Source: Plasmodiophora brassicae (Eukaryota > Endomyxa > Phytomyxea > Plasmodiophorida > Plasmodiophoridae). Taken from it: a stretch of 64,000 nucleotides of DNA. A program made the position numbers and the translations under genes. This document shows, piece by piece, positions 40,163-52,200 of this stretch. The notes under the pieces are model-generated. The model saw nothing but the letters and a program-made list of their open reading frames with translations, searched no databases and was not told the DNA's origin. Position 1 is the stretch's first letter, and every line of letters begins with the position of its first letter. The stretch spans positions 62,001 to 126,000 of the forward strand of contig JASFAU010000010.1 in assembly GCA_039704465.1 (NCBI GenBank), read 5' to 3'.

Positions 40163-42175
40163 TTACGGAATCGTCAGGCCGGGTGGAATTGGCACGACAG
40201 CGATCTGTCGCAACGCGTCGTTGACGATCCTGGCGAATCCGTAGACAGTACCAGACCGGTCGAAAACGGGGCTCCCGCAAATCCCACCAAGTTTCAGATT
40301 TGCAGGGACAACGCCAACGACTCTGAAGTGCAGAACTTTCGGGTGGAATCTGTTGACTCCGAGAACGCCCCAGATGCCGACGTAGACGAGCGAGAGGGTA
40401 ATTGACAACATGTCAAAACGAACGAAGAAAACAAGGTGCTTAAGGACGTCGTAGGAGGGATACGCGTCGACGTCAACGATACGCCCAAGATAAACACCAT
40501 CGACGACGTTAGAGAACGAGACCGCGCTGTCTGCTCGGATCAGTGCTACGTCGAACTCATTGTCTTTGCAGTCGACAGAGTTGAATACGTTCGTGATGTC
40601 GTCGAACATATGCGCGTTTTGTCCAACGGCGTGGGCTTTCGAGCAATGGTATAACCGTTTACCTCTCAGTCGCCTTTGCCTGGATCCGTGCGGTAGTCGA
40701 ACGAAATTCGCACGTTCGATCAACGTCTTCATGGCATTCACCTGGTATGGATGAACAGGGAACCATGCGTACGCGGCGCATGTCAGATACTGCTCGCCGT
40801 TCCACGAGCATCGCACCCCAAGGCATGTAGTAGGCATCCGAGGGGAGTGACGAACGACATATCCTGGGCGGAGGTCGGGCAAGTGGTCGTGAACTGGCAT
40901 TGGAGAGCCCGGGGGGTACAGAGGGCGCCCGGCCTCATTATAAATTGGATCGACTTTACGAATCCGGACCGTAAGACCGCCAACTGTCTTGGGGTACTCG
41001 AAAGGGGACACGAGGGTGCCCTGATATACCCCGAGCCAAACATCCGACCGGGTACACCAGATCGAACGCACCCATGGGAATGCAGATACGATCACACGTG
41101 CGTGCTCTTCGCAAACAGGAGCAGACAGTCGAGTGCCAGCAGGCAGAGGATCATCGGGACGAACAAAGTGCGACCCAGGATCTGCAACGCAGGTTATCAC
41201 CATCGGTATGGTGTCAGAGTGGACGACGACGCGCAGGCCGCCAACAAGATGGAAATGGTACCCGATATTCGCGATGTCGCCAACAACCACGTGGAGACAT
41301 TCCCCATCCGTCAAATATCGTGCATAAGCTCCGAGTCGGACTTCAGAAAGCGCCTCATGTTGATCGCCGTCGATTAGGAGGTCAATTTCGTAACCATCGA
41401 AAGGGTCCCTGAAGAAGCGGACCTCCTCATCCGTAGGACGGCGACATTCCGAAAAATGCTCTGCTACGCGGGCTCGTTCGCTTATTGCCACTTCCATATG
41501 AGGCAGCATAATGATAGATGGAGTGACGCGGACGGCGTGACGGCGCGATAGTAAGCCAAGGGCCGAGTCGATTCGACAAAGGTCGACGCGATGCACCAGT
41601 AACGATCGAGCGAGCTCCAGCAGGCGCTGTGCATCTAGGAATCGTTTACGACGGTGAAGAAGGTCTGCTGCAAGTAAATTCATCGTCAAGATCTCATGAG
41701 CGGCCTCCGATCCCGTCAGGATGGCTTCCATTAATAGGTCAAGTGCGTCCGTGTCGTTGGTGGCCAGTTGCGATTGAACAATTAACCAGGACACCGTTTG
41801 AGAGGCATCCGGCCATGCCTGCATGACGCCGAGCAGATCGGACCGGTCGGAGCCGCGTCCAATCTGCTGTTGCACGAACCGTTCAAACAGCGCCTGGCTG
41901 GATATGATGTCTTCCAATGGCACCACTGGACACCTGGCCAGTGTAATGCTCTCGTTCAAGTACTGTCCACTGCGTTCGGAGCCATGGCAATCGCGAAGAT
42001 GCGCCACAAGGTCACTGGGCCCACACGTTATGAAGCACGAGCGGCAAACGACAGGACGTGACATGCAGGAAGCGTCCTGATGCTCGACGATCGATTCGAC
42101 GAGTAGCGATTGGCCGCATCGGCACCGCACTGGCATGGAGAGCAGCGCGGCTCTGGACATCCGGCGATCCGGCAT
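40163..42175 (-). CDS. Zinc-finger protein with chymotrypsin-like C-terminal region
   Basis: An intronless 670-aa frame from ATG 42175. Residues about 15-70 are Cys/His-rich (CRCGQ...HQDASC...CRSCF...HLRDCHG), like a TRAF-type zinc finger. A long helical middle part follows (residues 70-250). The last 200 residues resemble a chymotrypsin-fold peptidase: NGEQYLTCAAYA where LTAAH is usual, FDVALIRADSAV at the Asp position, and GGICGSPVFDRSGTVYGF where GDSGGP/GSP is usual. The His appears lost and the nucleophile place is Cys, so activity is doubtful. Copies of the first about 65 codons occur at 43.6-44.1 kb. Low intron content sets it apart from its neighbours. Confidence 0.5.
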   Translation of the reverse strand: MPDRRMSRAALLSMPVRCRCGQSLLVESIVEHQDASCMSRPVVCRSCFITCGPSDLVAHLRDCHGSERSGQYLNESITLARCPVVPLEDIISSQALFERFVQQQIGRGSDRSDLLGVMQAWPDASQTVSWLIVQSQLATNDTDALDLLMEAILTGSEAAHEILTMNLLAADLLHRRKRFLDAQRLLELARSLLVHRVDLCRIDSALGLLSRRHAVRVTPSIIMLPHMEVAISERARVAEHFSECRRPTDEEVRFFRDPFDGYEIDLLIDGDQHEALSEVRLGAYARYLTDGECLHVVVGDIANIGYHFHLVGGLRVVVHSDTIPMVITCVADPGSHFVRPDDPLPAGTRLSAPVCEEHARVIVSAFPWVRSIWCTRSDVWLGVYQGTLVSPFEYPKTVGGLTVRIRKVDPIYNEAGRPLYPPGSPMPVHDHLPDLRPGYVVRHSPRMPTTCLGVRCSWNGEQYLTCAAYAWFPVHPYQVNAMKTLIERANFVRLPHGSRQRRLRGKRLYHCSKAHAVGQNAHMFDDITNVFNSVDCKDNEFDVALIRADSAVSFSNVVDGVYLGRIVDVDAYPSYDVLKHLVFFVRFDMLSITLSLVYVGIWGVLGVNRFHPKVLHFRVVGVVPANLKLGGICGSPVFDRSGTVYGFARIVNDALRQIAVVPIPPGLTIP

Positions 42176-42430
42176 CGGCGCCTCCCCAGTTGTCAACCGG
42201 CGGCTTCGCCACGCCCAAAATGCCACCCCTCGACTCCGGCGATGGACACAGGCTCGGCCCCCGGAGACCCTTGGGAGCCGGTCGCACTATATCTACCAAG
42301 TGTGCAACTGGCTCAAACCTGTGCGATTGATTGCACGTAAAGGGTTTGCGGGTCAGTCCACCGCCCCAGTCCCCAGTCACCACTCCCCGGTCTCGGGCCC
42401 CCAGCCCGCCACTCTTCATGAGACGCCGCC
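42050..42430 (+). repeat. Segment duplicated at 43875-44310
   Basis: The 5' end and upstream flank of the zinc-finger/protease-like gene. It recurs with moderate divergence at 43875-44310 (shared GGCGCCTCCCCAGTTGTCAA, CAGTCCACCGCCC and CAGTCACCACTCCCCGG), immediately upstream of the 44.4-kb gene. Confidence 0.75.
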
Positions 42431-42530
42431 GCATCGGCGTATCAGTGGAGGGCGCGGCAGGCAGCTCACTGGTCGCTCGCCGTCTCGGACGCTGTCACGT
42501 TCGGGCGGCCTGTGAGACAACCTGGTATCC

Positions 42531-42704
42531 ATGACATCTTCCGACAGCGTTCTGCTGAACCTGGCTCAGACAAAGACGTTTTGGAGTATGCGACTCACGT
42601 TCGACCGCACATCGGCGCTTGGAACATCGGTGACAAATTACAGTGTCGACGCAAGCGACATCCTGGGCGTGGACGCATTTCAATCGTGTGAAGTCAAGTA
42701 CTAA
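42531..42704 (+). CDS. Small open frame, 57 aa, unknown
   Basis: ATG 42531 to TAA 42704 encodes a balanced, protein-like sequence (LLNLAQTKTFWSMRLTFDRT ... DILGVDAFQSCEVKY). It may be a micro-gene or an exon relic. No supporting paralogue seen. Confidence 0.25.
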   Translation: MTSSDSVLLNLAQTKTFWSMRLTFDRTSALGTSVTNYSVDASDILGVDAFQSCEVKY

Positions 42705-43022
42705 TCGAGGGACTGTGTGCACGCACATCATGCTCACGGCAGTTCGCATCGTTCAATTGCCCCCTAGCTTGTCGATCTGCACAACCTTTTTCATTAGCTT
42801 CATCCATCTTTCTATAGGGGAAAGTCCAGACAAAGCCGTGAACTGGACCGAAGTACTCAACAATGTGGACTAAGGAATGCACCTGCAGAGACGTTCCGAT
42901 AAGTTGCCTGCCTGAGAGCAAAGTCCAGTCGATCAACTTACTGGTATTGTCAACACGTGACGGGCGACAGCATCTCGAGCTTTGCCAGACAGCGGCGAAA
43001 CTGCAACGCTATAAGAACTGGT

Positions 43023-43416
43023 TCACAGTTTGAAAAATTCGAACATGGCTGTCCACCACTGAAACGCAGCCGCTGATTCCAAGACATTGTGCACCACCGA
43101 GTGGAGAGCTGCGACACTGAAATCACCCAACCCCTGCAAGTAATCGTGCGCCTTCCACCATTGGCGGGCAAAGCAATTCCTCGGTTTATCTCCATTCCCT
43201 ACATCAGTGTCCGTTAAAACAACGTAATTGTATACGTCCTTATCCATATTGCCAACGGCCATACCTGTACACCAACGTACATACGAAGAACCGAATCGAC
43301 CATGCTCGCCGCCGCAGATTTACATTTCTTCCTGTATCTCTTCTTGACTGTTGATGGCGGACGTGTTAACAAATGGCACCTTTCACGCGGGGTCGCAATG
43401 ATATGGGCGACCGCAT
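43023..43416 (-). CDS. Hypothetical protein fragment
   Basis: Two protein-like stretches on the minus strand: VKKRYRKKCKSAAASMVDSV (about 43345-43285) and, in another frame, VYNYVVLTDTDVGNGDKPRN to AAFQWWTAMFEFFKL, stop at 43023. A GT-AG intron should join them, but no junction I tried restores the frame cleanly. The remaining 42705-43022 and 43417-43594 hold nothing I recognise. Confidence 0.25.
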
Positions 43417-43594
43417 GAAGTCTCATTCTGCAATGAATTGTGTTAGGTTAGACGCCGCAGAAAATACGAGTGTTACGAGCCCTGTATACCTTCTCCTGGT
43501 TCAGGTCCTTCCTGTCAGCTGGAGGATCGATGATATTATCGAAAAGCCGCTGGCGTGCATTAAGCAGCAGGCAATGTAATGTGCAGGCGCAGAA

Positions 43595-44150
43595 CCGCAA
43601 ATGGGCTTGCGTAGACCGACTCGCCCAGTCAGAGGGAGCACGCGGTACGAGGACCGACTCGCCCAGTGGCAATTTGGGCGCGGCGAAGCCGCCGGTTGAC
43701 AACTGGGGAGGCGCCGATGCCGGATCGCCGGATGTCCAGAGCGGCGCTGCTCTCCATGCCAGTGCGGTGCCGGTGTGGCCAATCGCTACCCGTCGAATCG
43801 ATCGTCGAGCATCAGGAGGCCTTCTGCGTGTCACGTCCTGTCGTTTGCCGCTCGTGCTTCAAAACGTGTGCGCCCGAGCGGCAAACGACAGGACGTTGCA
43901 CAAAGAAAGCCTCCTGATGCTCGACGATCGATTCGACGAGTAGCGATTGGCCGCACCGGCACCGCACTGGCAATCTGGCATGGGGAGCAGCGCCGCTCTG
44001 GGCATCCGGCGATGCGGCATCGGCGCCTCCCCAGTTGTCAATCGGCGGCTTCGCCACGCCTAAATTGCCGCTGGGCGAGTCGGTCCTCGCAGGCTCGCAC
44101 CGCGTGCTCCTTCTGACTGCGCGAGTCGGTCTACGCAAGCCCATTTGCGG
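43595..44150. repeat. 556-bp palindrome made of zinc-finger gene 5' ends
   Basis: The left arm 43595-43854 is the near-exact reverse complement of the right arm 43875-44150, around a 20-bp spacer. The outermost 30 bases pair perfectly. Each arm carries the start of the zinc-finger gene (MPDRRMSRAALLSMPVRCRC in the left arm), ending in the spacer. The arms differ by small indels, including a 7-bp insertion in the right one. Confidence 0.9.
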
Positions 44151-44383
44151 TCGCTCCCCGGAGACCTTTGGGAGCCGCTCGCACTAGTGCGCAACTGGCG
44201 CAAGTCTGTGCGATTGACAGCGCATACAAGTTTTGCGAGTCAGTCCACCGCCCGTGTATCCTCTCCCCGGCCAACGCCCCAGTCACCACTCCCCGGCCTC
44301 GGGCATGCCGTTCATGATTGTGGTGGATATCGACGCCTAGTGACGGAACCTCGGCCGTTCGGGTTCCCCGATGCCGCATTCCG

Positions 44384-44902
44384 ATGACGATGTTTGTCCT
44401 GAGTCTGGTCGTCTTCGCACACGCGGTGGCACCACTCGTCACTGCTCAGGTCGTCGCCAACAATGCCCGCATGGGGGTCACCCTGGGAACGAATATTGGT
44501 TTGGGTGCCAACCTGCAGACGATCCAGGGCATGCATGCCGGCCTGATTGGGCAGACATCGCAGGCCTTGCTGGGACAAGCCGTTGGCCAGTCGCAATCGA
44601 CAGGGATCAGTGCAGTAGCAACCCGGGGTGTCAACGCTAACCTGGGCGCTTCTGCGTTCGGCCAATCGGTGCTGGACCACGGAGCAAGCGCCGTGGGCCT
44701 CGGCCCCGTTGCCGTCATCAACTCGAGGACAACAGGCGGCACGCTGTTCAACACGGCCCGCAACTCCAACATCAACAACTACGGCAACCTGAAAGTCGGC
44801 GCCGAGAACCACTACGCTGGCGGCAACGTCGCATCGAACGGCCTGTACCCGTTGGGTATTCCCGGTTATGCCTCACCGTACCTGTACGGGTATGGACCAT
44901 GA
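44384..44902 (+). CDS. Small secreted Asn/Gly-rich protein
   Basis: 172 aa from ATG 44384. Signal peptide MTMFVLSLVVFAHAVAPLVTA, then degenerate repeats rich in Gly, Asn, Ala and Gln (VTLGTNIGLGANLQTIQG, ATRGVNANLGASAFGQSV) and a Tyr/Gly/Pro tail (PLGIPGYASPYLYGYGP). No Cys and no known domain. A decayed copy with its 5' flank lies at 39.7 kb. The region just upstream is the duplicated zinc-finger 5' segment. Confidence 0.6.
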   Translation: MTMFVLSLVVFAHAVAPLVTAQVVANNARMGVTLGTNIGLGANLQTIQGMHAGLIGQTSQALLGQAVGQSQSTGISAVATRGVNANLGASAFGQSVLDHGASAVGLGPVAVINSRTTGGTLFNTARNSNINNYGNLKVGAENHYAGGNVASNGLYPLGIPGYASPYLYGYGP

Positions 44903-45100
44903 GGGGTACTCCCACCTCAGTAAAATATCGTCGGCGTGTTTTCCATGATGAAAAAAAGGAGCGAGGTTCCGCCTGGCCAGCGGCGGCGCAGGCAGCAGCG
45001 CGCCAAAACGACCAGCCGAGTCGCAACTCGCGTTCGGCGCTGCCGTGTTTGTGATACGCGCGCCCTGTGCGGGTGGCTCCGTCGGGAACTGGCCGGCGGG

Positions 45101-48100
45101 ATGTTTCCGCGATCGAAGCGGTTCGCATCGCCGAAGAGCGACACGCCCGGGCCCGGGTACTATGATGCGCCGGCGGCCATCGCAGCGGGGGCGCCCGCGT
45201 ATCCGTTCGGCAAGAGCAAGCGGTTCCTGTCGTCGCCGCCCCCCAGAGCTGCCCGCCTGTCCATGGTGCCATCGTCGACGAAAACGATCAAGTGTATACA
45301 GCACCGTGCACGATCGAGTTCTGCTCATCGACTTTCGGCACACGGGACGCTCCCTGGTATCCCTGATATATTCCATGAGGTCGTCGAATTGCGAAGTGCG
45401 TTAAGCGACCTGGAAGAGCGCCACTACCAGGAATGTACGAAGCCGAAGCGGTTGGGGGCGAGTCCGGCCTCGTTTGACAATGGGTTCGTGTTGGACAAGT
45501 TCGCCGCCTACGAGTCTGTCATCGGCAAACAGACGGAGCAGTACCATGATCTCGTCGGACAGCTTCGTCGTGCGACGGCGGAACGAGATACGTTGCGAGT
45601 GCGACTCGCCGAATCGCAACATGAACACCAGTCCACTAAGGTCGGTTCGTGTTCGACGTCTACCTGCTCCTGCCTAACTTCAGGTTGCTGCATGCAGGAG
45701 TCTCTACTGGGAACGGTCGATGCACTGACGGCCCAGTTACGTGAAGCTTGTCGGTATTTGGGCAGCGACCTCAGTTCCTGCTAACGCTGACTTCACATCT
45801 TAGATGACGACCTTGCGTCGCTTCAGGCTCACTGCACACGTACCGAGGCTCTTGCTCGTTCCAGGACATCTGGACACGTAAATTCGACGTGGACAAGCGC
45901 ACCAGACGTTTCGTGGTGGACAGAACAAGTCGAAACAGTTCTTGCCTGCTTGGCTTCCGATGCCACCGTGAATCGGGATTTGCAAGCGGCGTTGGCGATA
46001 ACCACGGCCCAGAAGACTGATCTTTTCGACCAGTTCAACCTGCTCTTCGAACAGGACTGCGCATCGCAAGCCCAAATCAACGACCTGAAGTCTCAGGTGG
46101 CTTCACTTCAATTCACGCTCAGTGCTGAACATGAAATGCTGGAGGAGAAAGCGGTACAAATACGCAGCTTGGAGAGGGCCTTGGAAACGTCGGCATCCGA
46201 AGTGCAGGACATGGTGGCGACATCTGCCCACGAGAAAGTCGCTCTGGAGCAACACATTGACCGAATCGCGGACGAGAAGGTTAGACGCACGTCATGCTTC
46301 ATATCCGTATTGTCACAACCTAGGCACTTTTGCAGAACCGCCTGGCCCGCTACTTCCTTACATGTCTGCGTCTTTGTGAGGATATGCAAGGCGATTTGCT
46401 GTCTGCTCGTACGTCTTCTCCGTTCGTCTAGTTCCATGGACTAATAGCTGCCCTGGTAGGCGATGACCTTCAGTGTGCAACAGGACTTCTCGTCGCGACC
46501 GAATTGAACGCTAACGTTTCGCCCGTGCGCGTCTCTGATAGCGAGTTCCGCTCGTCTAAGCATGATTCTCACGAAACGATGCTGGCGATGGTGAACTGGG
46601 CGCTGCCTCATCAATATTGCTTGGAGGCGGCTATGCGGTCGCAGGCCGTACGCAACGTCCAACTTGAAGATGACCTCCGGTTGCTGTCCTCCCAAGTCGG
46701 TGACCTCCAGGCCCGTTACCTTGCGGAGTCTGAGCTCGCTGCCAGTGCCTGGTCTGAGCTGAACGACAAATTCCATGCGACGCAGAACGAGCTGGATTCG
46801 ATGGCAGCACAGTTGAAGCTGTCGTATGATATCGCTCTCGCGGATAGGTCCCACTACGATCGCGAGCGGTCGTGTCTTCGATCCAGAATTGTATGCGTGA
46901 CACAGTGGGTGACATGGTTACGATTCTAATCTTCGTATTCATGTCGCAGGAATTGATGGGACTCTTTGCACATGATGCCCTGGACATAATCGAGGTTCTT
47001 CAAGGCGAAGTGCAATCCACGCGTAATCGTTTGGCAACCGTGTCACTGTCGTTGTGTACTAATAGAATATGTTATCCAGGATCTGATCTCCAGAGTGCTC
47101 TGGCACTGGCTTCTCAGGCACATCAAGAGGAACTGCCGTCTGGGACGACTCCTGCGCTGTCCACCAGCGAGGCGGATCGCTTCCGTGATTCCTCGTTCTT
47201 CTATCAGCAATCTCTTGATGCATCTGTAGAGAAGTGTTCCATGCTGGTGGCGCGGAATCGGTCCCTCGAAGGTGAGCTGGATGCGCTTTTACGAAACCTG
47301 GACGACGAGCGTGTTCGAGCGAGGGCGGCCATCTCGGAGGCTCACTCTGCCAGGGATACGTTTGAGAAGAACCTCGAACTGGCCCATGCCGACCTTACGA
47401 CCGTGAGGGCAGAGCTTGCCGAGCTGCGTGACCGTCTAATGGCTGCAGATTCTGCAATGTCCTGTGCCTTTCAAGATAATGTTGTCAAGCTGGATTATCT
47501 CTATGCCGTTTGCTGCTGACTGTTCTATTAGGCCGCTCTCAAGACCTGGCTCGATACGCTTCTCTGCGTATGTGCTGGCCTGCAAGATGAGTTGTTCCAC
47601 ACGCGTTAGTCGAAGCCGAATATTGTGACAGGAGATCGCGTTTAATGTTAATGCACAGGTAACGATCTTGTCTGTGCAAGCGAGATGCTTTCCGCGGTTC
47701 CTGCCGACTCGTATCGAAGTCCTGAGTGCGGCACGGACGTCAACGGTTCCGAGGCGTGTGAACGTCTGCTGCAGGTGGTCTCCTACTGTGTGAACCAAGG
47801 CTTCCATCTCCGAGATGACCTCGAGCATGCCGTTAATTCCAACGAGGTTGCCATTCGCGACCTCGACGCCGCGAACGACAACTGTCAGACCCTACGTCAA
47901 CAGCTCGAGCAGGCCGAGCAGTCCCATGCGCAACTTCGGGATCGTATTGCAGACGCCCGCAGCAATGCTCAACAGCTCGTAGGTCCACATGGTTAGCAGC
48001 TAGACGTCTCTTATTCCATGGGCAGGTGGAGATGGTTACCGTGCTATCTTCAGTGAAGCGATGCTACCGTGGGATTTTGCTTTACCCGCCTCAGTCGTTC

Positions 48101-48645
48101 ATGGCTGCTCACTGTTTCTAATGTGCAGACGATGACCTTGTTGCACTGCAACGACAATTTCAAGCATTGCAGAGCACGTCCGATCAAGATGCCATGTCGT
48201 CCGCACGCGATCAGTGCAAGCTCTACGATTCCATGTCGGTACCGTGTCTGCTTGCTGCTTTACCATACTGACGCTTGGCTACGCAGGCGCGTCGTGGACC
48301 TCGATACAACACGGAAGTTGTCGGCCGTTGTCACGGTCCCTGTGGTCCCGACTTGGGTCAAGTCGAAGCTCACGCTCACTGAGCGCGAAGCCCTTGAGGC
48401 GACCCGGAGAGCTATATCCAGCGAAAAAGGGCTTGCTGCTCTGGTAATGTTGCCCCTATGTAGGCAGCATACTTCGTCGCTGGCTGACTGATCCCCCCGA
48501 TTAGGTTGGCCATGGTAATCTCGCCCAGCGCATTCGTTTCCACGAGAAGTTACGCTCCCAGAATGAGTCGCTCTTATTTGAAAACCGCGACCTGCGCCGA
48601 CGTCTGGGGCGTCTCAAAGCTGCCGAAGAGCTACGACAACGGTAA
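45101..48645 (+). CDS. Long coiled-coil protein with HMMR/STPGR-like N-terminus
   Basis: Starts at ATG 45101: MFPRSKRFASPKSDTPGPGY. The TPGPGYYD motif and a second KSKRF resemble the N-terminus of hyaluronan-mediated motility receptor (HMMR) and sperm-tail PG-rich repeats, linked to microtubules or centrosomes. Exon 1 ends 45292 and exon 2 starts 45380. Then several exons of heptad-rich coiled coil follow: QYHDLVGQLRRATAERDTLR, DLKSQVASLQFTLSAEHEML, AELAELRDRLMAADSAM, NCQTLRQQLEQAEQSHAQLR. The last exon ends ELRQR at TAA 48643-48645. Introns contain stops in all frames I would need to cross. Internal exon ends are approximate. Likely cytoskeletal. Confidence 0.65.
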
Positions 48646-49264
48646 CCCTCGTTGCGTTTGTACCCGCTGCGACAACGGCATGTTCTGATATCTACGCCGC
48701 CAGGGGACTGCTTGATGCCAGCGTCGGTGGTAAACGTCGCCGGACTGAATCAATTTCGATTGTTGGATAAAGTACTTACACACGTAGCGAATCCCGCCTG
48801 CTGGTTCATGACTCGAGCATGAGGCAGCGCTTCCCGTGCGCACGCGCGCACGTCCTGGATGGGTCCCATAATGGGGATGCCGCGCAGACTGACCTGATTG
48901 GGCGCCGCGCGGACCCCTTCGTAGGTAGACAAATCGCGAGCTCCACGGGCCCGGGGAGGCTGCCAAATCCAATGAACGTGTGCCCACTAAACCTTGCGCA
49001 GATTCCTCATTGCTGCAAATCAAACCGACGAACCGAACCGCACGTCGTGCGCTTGAGAGACGACGTACCTACACGGACGTCGCCGACCGGATCATGTGAA
49101 GCCGTACCGTTGCATGTGCTCAGCGACACATTCGACCTGACGGAATGAGTTCGATCCCGGGTTGCCAGCGATCCTGTCAACTCATTTGCGGTTGTTGAAG
49201 ATCTCGTGTGGGCTGAGGTACGATCAGTCGACGTACCGTTGAGCGGTGGCCAGTGAGCACAGCG
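48646..49264. other. Intergenic
   Basis: The gap between the coiled-coil gene and the GH18 gene. Open frames here have no protein-like composition. Nothing recognised. Confidence 0.4.
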
Positions 49265-52200
49265 ATGCAGCTGTCGGCCCTGTTGGTCTACGCCGTCGCG
49301 CTTGGCGCGACACCCACCCTGACGGCGCCGCAACCTTGCCGGACCTGTTCGAGTGCCGAAACGGGCCCGGGCACGACCGCACACGTCATTGGGTTCGTGG
49401 TCAACTACAAGACGAGCGCGTCCCCCATCTCGGGCATCAACGGCACCCTGTTCACCGAGATCGTCTACCAAACGTTCGCCATCGCCAACGGGATCTGCGT
49501 CGTCGAAAACCCATTGGTGGACACCCAGCAAGCGTTCGGAGGGAACGCACTCGGCAACGACACCAATGCCGAGCCGTTCAAAGGCAACTTCTACCAGCTG
49601 CGCCTCCTGAAACAACAACCCGGTAACGCTGGCAGGCTACGCACGTTGATATCAGTAGGAGGTTGGACGTATTCGACGAACCTCAGCGTCATCGCGTCCA
49701 GCAGCGCTGGTCGTCGCCAGCTGGCATCGTCCTGCACGCAACTGGCCAGGTACTACGGGTTCGACGGCATTGAGCTCCGCTGGGGTAACGTCATCATCAT
49801 GGGCGCCATTGTCGCAGTCTGGGCGGCCTCTTAGACGCCGACGTGCTGTGTGCAGAGTATCCTGTGATGGGGGGCGCCTCGACGGGTGTGTACAGCCAGG
49901 CGGACAAGGAGAACATGCCGCTGCTGCTCGCCGAATTCAGATCGCAGGACCCAGGCCTGTTGCTGACGACGAACGCCTGGTACACGGAGGATGTGCTGTT
50001 CCCCATGTACGACCTGGCCGCTATCGCCAATCAGGTCGACTGGATCCATGCCGACATGTCTGGATTGTGGCCGGGTGGATCGTCGTCAACGGCGCACTAC
50101 GCCAACCTGTATTACAACTTGGCGTCGCCCAGCTCTGAAACGGTCGACGGGCTGGTTGTGGCGGCCCTCGCTGCGGGTGTGCCGCCCTGCAAGTTCATTC
50201 TGGGCGTGCCCTTATCGTACCCCGCATGGAGGACATCAAGCTCGTCTGCCTACAACTTCCCGGCCCTGTTTACGACCGGGCAGCCCTACCTGACTGGAAC
50301 CGATGCCGGCCTGTACCGGTACAGGGACGCCATGCAACTATACGGAGGCGGATCCGGTTCATACCGCATCGTGCTGGACGGGAACAGCTCCGCCAGCGTC
50401 CTGTACGGCCGCACCAGCCGGGTCTGGATCCCGATCGAAACGGTGCAGAGCGTCACGGCCAAGGCGGATTACATCTCGGCCAAATCCCTGGGCGGAGCCA
50501 GCTTCACTGACCTAAGTGGCGATACGACAACCTTTCAGCTTGTGACGGCCATGCAGTCGGCACTGAAGCGCTCGTCGCCTTGCAATGGGCAGCCAGCCCC
50601 TGCTCCATCGGGTGATGCTGTTCCTGGTTACGAGCGACAAGCGCCCGGAGCGTGCGAACCGGTTTCAAACACTCCCGGTGTCGCCCCAGCACTGCAGACG
50701 GCGACGCGGGTCATTGGCCGATACACCAACTACAAGGGGCAGGTCCTGCCTGTGGCGGGTATCAACGGGTCGCTGCTGACGCACATCATCTACGAGTCGG
50801 CGATGACGAACGCGTCGTTCCAGTGCTTGCCGTCGTCGGCCTACCTCGACACGCTGCAGGTGTTCGGGTCTAACGCGCTCGGGGACGACTCCGGCGACCC
50901 GTATCACGGGAACTTCAACCAGCTGCGACGCCTGAAACTGAAGTACCCGCACCTGAAGACGATCCTGCAACTGGGCCCTTCCGTTATGTACAGCTCGATG
51001 CTATCCGTTCCCGCCCGACAGGCCGTCTTCGTGTCCTCCTGCATCGCCATGATGCAGCAGTACGGCTTCGACGGCCTCAACATCAAATGGGGTACGTACG
51101 ACGTCGCTCGCCATGAGTCGACGTCGTTATGGCTTGGTCGTGCGAGTCGACCGCCCTAACGTTGTGCGCTCGGGCAGAAAACCCCATCCTGGGATCCAGT
51201 TACATGAACGACCCGCACCTACCGACGGATCGTACACAGCTGCCGGTCCTGATGGGCCTGCTTCGGTCCCAGATGCCAGCGGGCGCCCTGCTGACGCTGA
51301 CGATCGACGCCATCGCCTCCGACGTATACGTTATGTACGATATGCCCGGCATTGTCCCGTACGCTGACTTTATTGAGTTCAAGAACGAATGGATGTGGTA
51401 CGGGGCGGTACGCGATGCACCTCGCAGGTGCATAGTGTGGCTGACCTGTGCTCTGCAGGGGGACCTGGTCACACAACCCGGCGCATCTGAACCCGTTACA
51501 CTTCAACACCAACTCGAACGAGCGGTTTTCGATCGAGGCGAGTATTGTCCAGCTCCTGAACTGGGGCGTGCCTCACTGCAAGCTGGTGCTGGGCGTGGCT
51601 GTCTACGGCGTGGCCTGGCAACTGTCGGCTCCCGTCTCGAAGCCCTTCTACCCGAACGCATTCGTGGCGTATGGGTCGGGCTACACGGCCGGGTCATCGG
51701 ACGAGGGCGGCCATTACCGGTACCGAGATGTCCAGGCGCTGATGCGGGCCAGCCCGGGCGCCTGGGTGGATTACTGGGATCCCGTCAGCCAGTCGTCGTT
51801 GCTCTACAACGCAACGGGCAACGTGGTTATCTCGTACGAGAACCCTGCCTCCATCGCTGCAAAGGCCGCCTACGTCAAATCCATGGCTCTGGGTGGGTTC
51901 GCCATTGACGACCTGGACGGCGACACAATGGACTTTGCTTTGTTGTACAATGCCGTCCTGGCCCTGTCCTCGCGGGCCAGGTCGACAACGAAGATTCGGC
52001 AGGCGACAAAGGTGTCGGCAACAACAGCAACGCCCGGTTTGATCCCGAGGTCAAGTCAGCGCTTTCGAGCAACCAGTCACCAATCATCGGGGCTTCATTC
52101 GTCGGGGCGTCCTCAGCAGACCTTACCGCCGCGACCACAGTCAAGCCCCGTTTTAGCACAGCAGCAAGTGTCATCCAGTTCGACTGCCGCGCCCGCATCT

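Noticed and set aside
43595..44150. CRISPR or IS element
   Set aside because: A single palindrome with no spaced repeats and no transposase; it is made of duplicated gene sequence.
48819..49148. Open frames between the coiled-coil and GH18 genes
   Set aside because: No conserved motifs, poor composition and no plausible splice partners.
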